A stretch of DNA of 7,833 bases from Candidatus Aenigmatarchaeota archaeon. GTDB lineage: Archaea > Aenigmatarchaeota > Aenigmatarchaeia > QMZP01. The translations under genes were made by a program, and so were the position numbers. The stretch covers positions 390,582 to 398,414 of the forward strand of contig CP070801.1 in assembly GCA_020343575.1 (NCBI GenBank). Reading direction: 5' to 3'. The first letter of the stretch is position 1, and every line of letters starts with the position of its first letter. The notes beneath the pieces are model-generated. The model did no database searches. It was not told the origin of the DNA and was given only the letters and a program-made list of their open reading frames with translations. Shown here one piece after another: positions 5,270-7,833 of the stretch.

Positions 5270-5278
5270 AATCTTTAA
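5270..5278 (-). promoter_or_regulatory. possible TATA element for the kinase-like gene
   Basis: TTTAAAGAT on the minus strand overlaps the stop codon of the platform gene and is centred about 30 nt before the kinase ATG. Together with the lack of a Shine-Dalgarno, it suggests a leaderless transcript. Read-through from the pilus genes remains possible. Confidence 0.35.
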
Positions 5279-6192
5279 ACCGGAAGAAAACCCACCTTCG
5301 CAAGGAAAAGGAATATCCCAAATGATGAGAAAACCATTATCAAAGAGTGTTTAGTACCTGCTATAACCGATCCCTCTCCAAGCTGACCTGTTATCAAACC
5401 TATACACAATCCCTGCATTATTATAACTGAGAAGAACAGTGAAATGTAGTAGGAAGCCACGGCAGTAGGCGGGACACCGAACATGGAACCAATACTAGCA
5501 AAAAAATCACATGGGAACATATTCATCCCTTCGCATGGGTTGACAAAGCTGAATCCTAATGCCCCACCCTGCATCCCCGGCTGTGCTTCTATCATAGGAA
5601 CCATAACATTGACTATCATTACAGCTATCCCAAGGAACATGAAGAATATGCCATACATGAGGAGTATGTGCTGCTTGACCATTGATGACCTTTCCGCTTC
5701 TGCCTCTTTAACCATAAGCATATCTTTTGATACAGAATCCAGTGTAGATGGAATGTCACCACCACTCTCATAAGATTGTTTTATTATGTTCAATTCCTCT
5801 GTTATAAGTTTCGAGTCTTTGACTTTATCTTCAAATATCTCCAGAACCCTCAAAAAGGGCGTTCCCCACGAAAGCCTGTTGCTCATCCCCTTGACCTCAT
5901 CTGTTAACTTTCCGTAGTTTGCCTTGGTTGCTATTTTTATGGCTTCTGGCATGGACATTCCAGATCTCGCAGAGTCCGCAAGATCTCTAACCAGGTTCGG
6001 GAACTGTGCCTCTATTGATTTTACCCAGAGGAATTTAGAGTATCTGTATACGAAATAGGGAGTAATGGTTATGAATATTGATATTATTATCAGATTTCCG
6101 AGAACCCCAACATCCCCCAGAAACAGGCCTGATAATATCAACGCTATGCTTATGCACGATGGAATTATTATTACCTTACGTTTTGTTTCCAT
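5275..6192 (-). CDS. pilus/archaellum platform protein, C-terminal half (T2SSF, FlaJ/TadC-like)
   Basis: This membrane platform protein has one type II secretion F domain and corresponds to the second half of a FlaJ/PilC-like protein. Numbered from the ATG at 6192 (305 residues), two membrane helices (about 7-50) precede a cytoplasmic helical domain (about 55-170) with the family's Gly-Gly-Asp turn in SYESGGDIPSTL. Three more helices follow (about 177-200, 247-267, 283-303). A longer loop between the third and fourth helices (about 202-243) has two cysteines (CEGMNMFPC) and probably faces outside. The start is uncertain. The ATG at 6192 follows the previous stop by one base, and a GTG at 6201 would overlap it by 8 nt and add three residues. 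Either way translation is coupled to the first half. Confidence 0.85.
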   Translation of the reverse strand: METKRKVIIIPSCISIALILSGLFLGDVGVLGNLIIISIFITITPYFVYRYSKFLWVKSIEAQFPNLVRDLADSARSGMSMPEAIKIATKANYGKLTDEVKGMSNRLSWGTPFLRVLEIFEDKVKDSKLITEELNIIKQSYESGGDIPSTLDSVSKDMLMVKEAEAERSSMVKQHILLMYGIFFMFLGIAVMIVNVMVPMIEAQPGMQGGALGFSFVNPCEGMNMFPCDFFASIGSMFGVPPTAVASYYISLFFSVIIMQGLCIGLITGQLGEGSVIAGTKHSLIMVFSSFGIFLFLAKVGFLPV

Positions 6193-6193
6193 A

Positions 6194-7066
6194 TTATTCA
6201 CTTGGCGATATCGCCTTTAATAATACTATGAAACCGATTGAAACAAGCGGTGTGAAGAAAAACACCAGAAAGCTTTGCAACATAAGGGTGCCTGCTCTAC
6301 CCGCGCCTGTTTGACCAACAGGAGACATAACCGCCAGTAGGACTATGAAAAACAAAGATCCTACAATCATCAGGGTTATGTATATCTCTGTGTAAAATGA
6401 TATCATTTTTGAGTAATCGCTCAAAGATCTTCTGTACAGATTCATGAAGGATTTGGCCTTTCCGGAAAGATATTTTCCCAGGTCCCCACCCGTTGTTATC
6501 GTTGAAGACATTCCATAAAGCAGGTCAGCGAAGTGACCGGATGGTGTTCTTTCTGCAACCTTTTGTATGGCATCGTTAAGGCTCATTCCCAGGGAGTTAA
6601 CATTATTGTATATCTTTCCCGCTTCTTTCCCTATGACCCCTCCCTTTGTGGCCAGAAGTCTGAATATCTCTGTTGGAAGAATACCTGACGAAGACGATGT
6701 TGCCATGTAGAAAACAGCAAACGGCAGGGTCCTGTTTATGTGAGTTTCAATTGATTTTGATTTCATGGAAGGGTAGTAGTAGCCCATGAAAAACACCATC
6801 CCTGCAAATATAAAAGAAATTATTATGGAGAGTGTGTAGGTATAGAAAATGGTTGGTTCTAGCGGGAATAGGAAGGTTATAAATACGGACCCAAATATTA
6901 TGGAGACCATGAGTGTTATGAAGGAGAGAAATATCATGATGCATAAATATTCATGGAGAGATAGATCAATCATTGCTTTTCTCAGATTCCTGTTTAGCGT
7001 GTCGAAGTAATCCAGGTATGGTCTTGTCAAACTACCAAACAATTTAAATGCTATTCCCCTTATCAT
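6194..7066 (-). CDS. pilus/archaellum platform protein, N-terminal half (T2SSF, FlaJ/TadC-like)
   Basis: This 290-residue membrane protein has one T2SSF domain. The first ~35 residues are amphipathic and basic (LTRPYLDYFDTLNRNLRKAM at 13-32), as in the N-terminus of FlaJ. Two helices follow (about 40-66 and 73-97). The cytoplasmic domain is about 100-222, with the turn TTITTGGDLGKYL near 188-200. Two C-terminal helices sit at about 226-248 and 260-285. It would form the inner-membrane base that couples ATPase motion to subunit insertion. The ATG at 7066 follows GAGGAT, 34 nt after the ATPase stop. In most archaea FlaJ is one protein of roughly 550 residues with two such domains. Here it is split into two genes, total about 595 residues. 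Confidence 0.85.
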   Translation of the reverse strand: MIRGIAFKLFGSLTRPYLDYFDTLNRNLRKAMIDLSLHEYLCIMIFLSFITLMVSIIFGSVFITFLFPLEPTIFYTYTLSIIISFIFAGMVFFMGYYYPSMKSKSIETHINRTLPFAVFYMATSSSSGILPTEIFRLLATKGGVIGKEAGKIYNNVNSLGMSLNDAIQKVAERTPSGHFADLLYGMSSTITTGGDLGKYLSGKAKSFMNLYRRSLSDYSKMISFYTEIYITLMIVGSLFFIVLLAVMSPVGQTGAGRAGTLMLQSFLVFFFTPLVSIGFIVLLKAISPSE

Positions 7067-7100
7067 ACAATCCTCATGTTTTCATCTGTAAATCGGATTT

Positions 7101-7833
7101 TCAGGCTACCTTGGAAACAAGATTCAAAACCCTCTGTGGGTTGCTGTAATAAACGCTTATTACCCTTGCCACATCCCTGTAATCGAAAATCTCCTCTCTT
7201 AGCATCCATTCCAGAATGGATTTTCTTCTTATGAGCTCCTCCTTTACAGAGTCCTGCGTCAACCCTAGCTTTACGGATATGTCATGCAAAACTATGGATT
7301 TCCCAATATTCTCAAAGCTATCATCTAAGGGTTTCCATTTGAATATCTCTTTTGTGACAGGGATTTTATCCTTGATCCCGGTAACCTCAAGAATGGAATC
7401 AGACCTCCTTACATACCTCCCCCTTAGCCTCGAAAACACAAGAAACACTATTATATTTATGTTTTCCAGTAGGCTTGGTGGGAGGGATATAGGTGGTGTT
7501 GTTAATCTGTCCATCAACTGGCTTATAGATGCGGCATGGATTGTTGCAAGCGAGGGGTGGCCGGTGGCCATCTGCTGGAAAAGGACGAAGGCCTCCCTTC
7601 CCCTAACCTCACCCATAACGATATAGTCAGGTCTCTGCCTCAGGGATGACTTTAGCAGATCGAAAAGCGTGACCTCACCCTTTCTACCCTTCATGGACAA
7701 CGGTGTTCTCGCTACTTCTGGTATCCAGTGAGGATGGGGAAGCCTCAGCTCTGCTGTGTCCTCTATACTGACTACCTTTAGGTTGGGTCTGATGAAAAGT
7801 GATAATGCATTAAGAAGAGACGTCTTCCCGGTG
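7101..7833 (-). CDS. type IV pilus/archaellum assembly ATPase (FlaI/GspE/VirB11-like), N-terminus cut by window edge
   Basis: This is a hexameric cytoplasmic ATPase that drives filament assembly through the platform protein. The last 243 residues are visible and the frame is open to the window edge, which falls inside Walker A (TGKTSLLNAL is the first visible stretch, coding from 7832). Counting from there, the Asp box IEDTAELRL is at 23-31, an Arg-rich LSMKGRKGE segment is at 45-53, Walker B RPDYIVMGEVRGREA is at 67-81 and the His box GHPSLATIHA is at 91-100. The family's catalytic signatures are thus complete. The C-terminal ~90 residues are helical. An internal TTG at 7700 could be mistaken for a start, but the motifs continue upstream of it. 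It is the first visible gene of the minus-strand operon and is followed by the two platform halves. Confidence 0.92.
   Translation of the reverse strand, partial: TGKTSLLNALSLFIRPNLKVVSIEDTAELRLPHPHWIPEVARTPLSMKGRKGEVTLFDLLKSSLRQRPDYIVMGEVRGREAFVLFQQMATGHPSLATIHAASISQLMDRLTTPPISLPPSLLENINIIVFLVFSRLRGRYVRRSDSILEVTGIKDKIPVTKEIFKWKPLDDSFENIGKSIVLHDISVKLGLTQDSVKEELIRRKSILEWMLREEIFDYRDVARVISVYYSNPQRVLNLVSKVA

Noticed and set aside
1..7833. CRISPR arrays, insertion sequences or integrase attachment sites
   Set aside because: No spaced direct repeats, transposase genes or terminal inverted repeats are seen. The tRNA 3' end has no repeated copy in the window.

Overview
The window is archaeal DNA. 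It carries RNA polymerase subunit Rpo4/RpoF, a DUF655 protein, a group II chaperonin (thermosome), a class III (archaeal type IV) prepilin, archaellum/pilus-type ATPase and platform proteins, TATA-like promoters, and a tRNA gene interrupted by bulge-helix-bulge (BHB) introns. Isoleucine is written mostly as AUA. The lineage cannot be fixed from sequence alone. Multiple non-canonical tRNA introns, a UAU-anticodon tRNA-Ile and a platform protein split into two genes would fit a DPANN-type (for example Micrarchaeota-like) archaeon, but that is inference.

Layout. 1-1405 (+): rpoF, a DUF655 putative nucleic-acid-binding protein and a two-CBS-domain protein, an information-processing/regulatory cluster. 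1416-1558 (-): tRNA-Ile(UAU) with a 37-nt intron at 37/38 and a 31-nt intron at 53/54 in the T-arm. Both introns have a recognisable BHB core. 1559-1750: a divergent intergenic region rich in inverted repeats, with the thermosome promoter. 1751-3397 (+): thermosome, ending in a hairpin. 3445-4563 (+): a three-gene cassette with its own promoter, encoding a coiled-coil protein, a two-helix membrane peptide and a type IV pilin-like protein. 4568-7833 (-): a convergent operon read from the right edge, with a secretion ATPase (cut by the window edge at Walker A), two consecutive platform-protein halves, and a polyprenol/dolichol kinase-like membrane enzyme.

How it fits together. The right half looks like a type IV pilus or related surface-filament locus. 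The ATPase powers assembly, the two platform halves form the membrane base, and the pilin is the filament subunit. The coiled-coil and small membrane proteins are unassigned candidates for accessory parts. The kinase-like protein could supply lipid carrier for surface glycosylation or act in lipid metabolism. The most unusual item is the doubly interrupted tRNA-Ile(UAU). It would read AUA, the dominant Ile codon here, by direct pairing rather than through the usual archaeal CAU tRNA modified with agmatidine.
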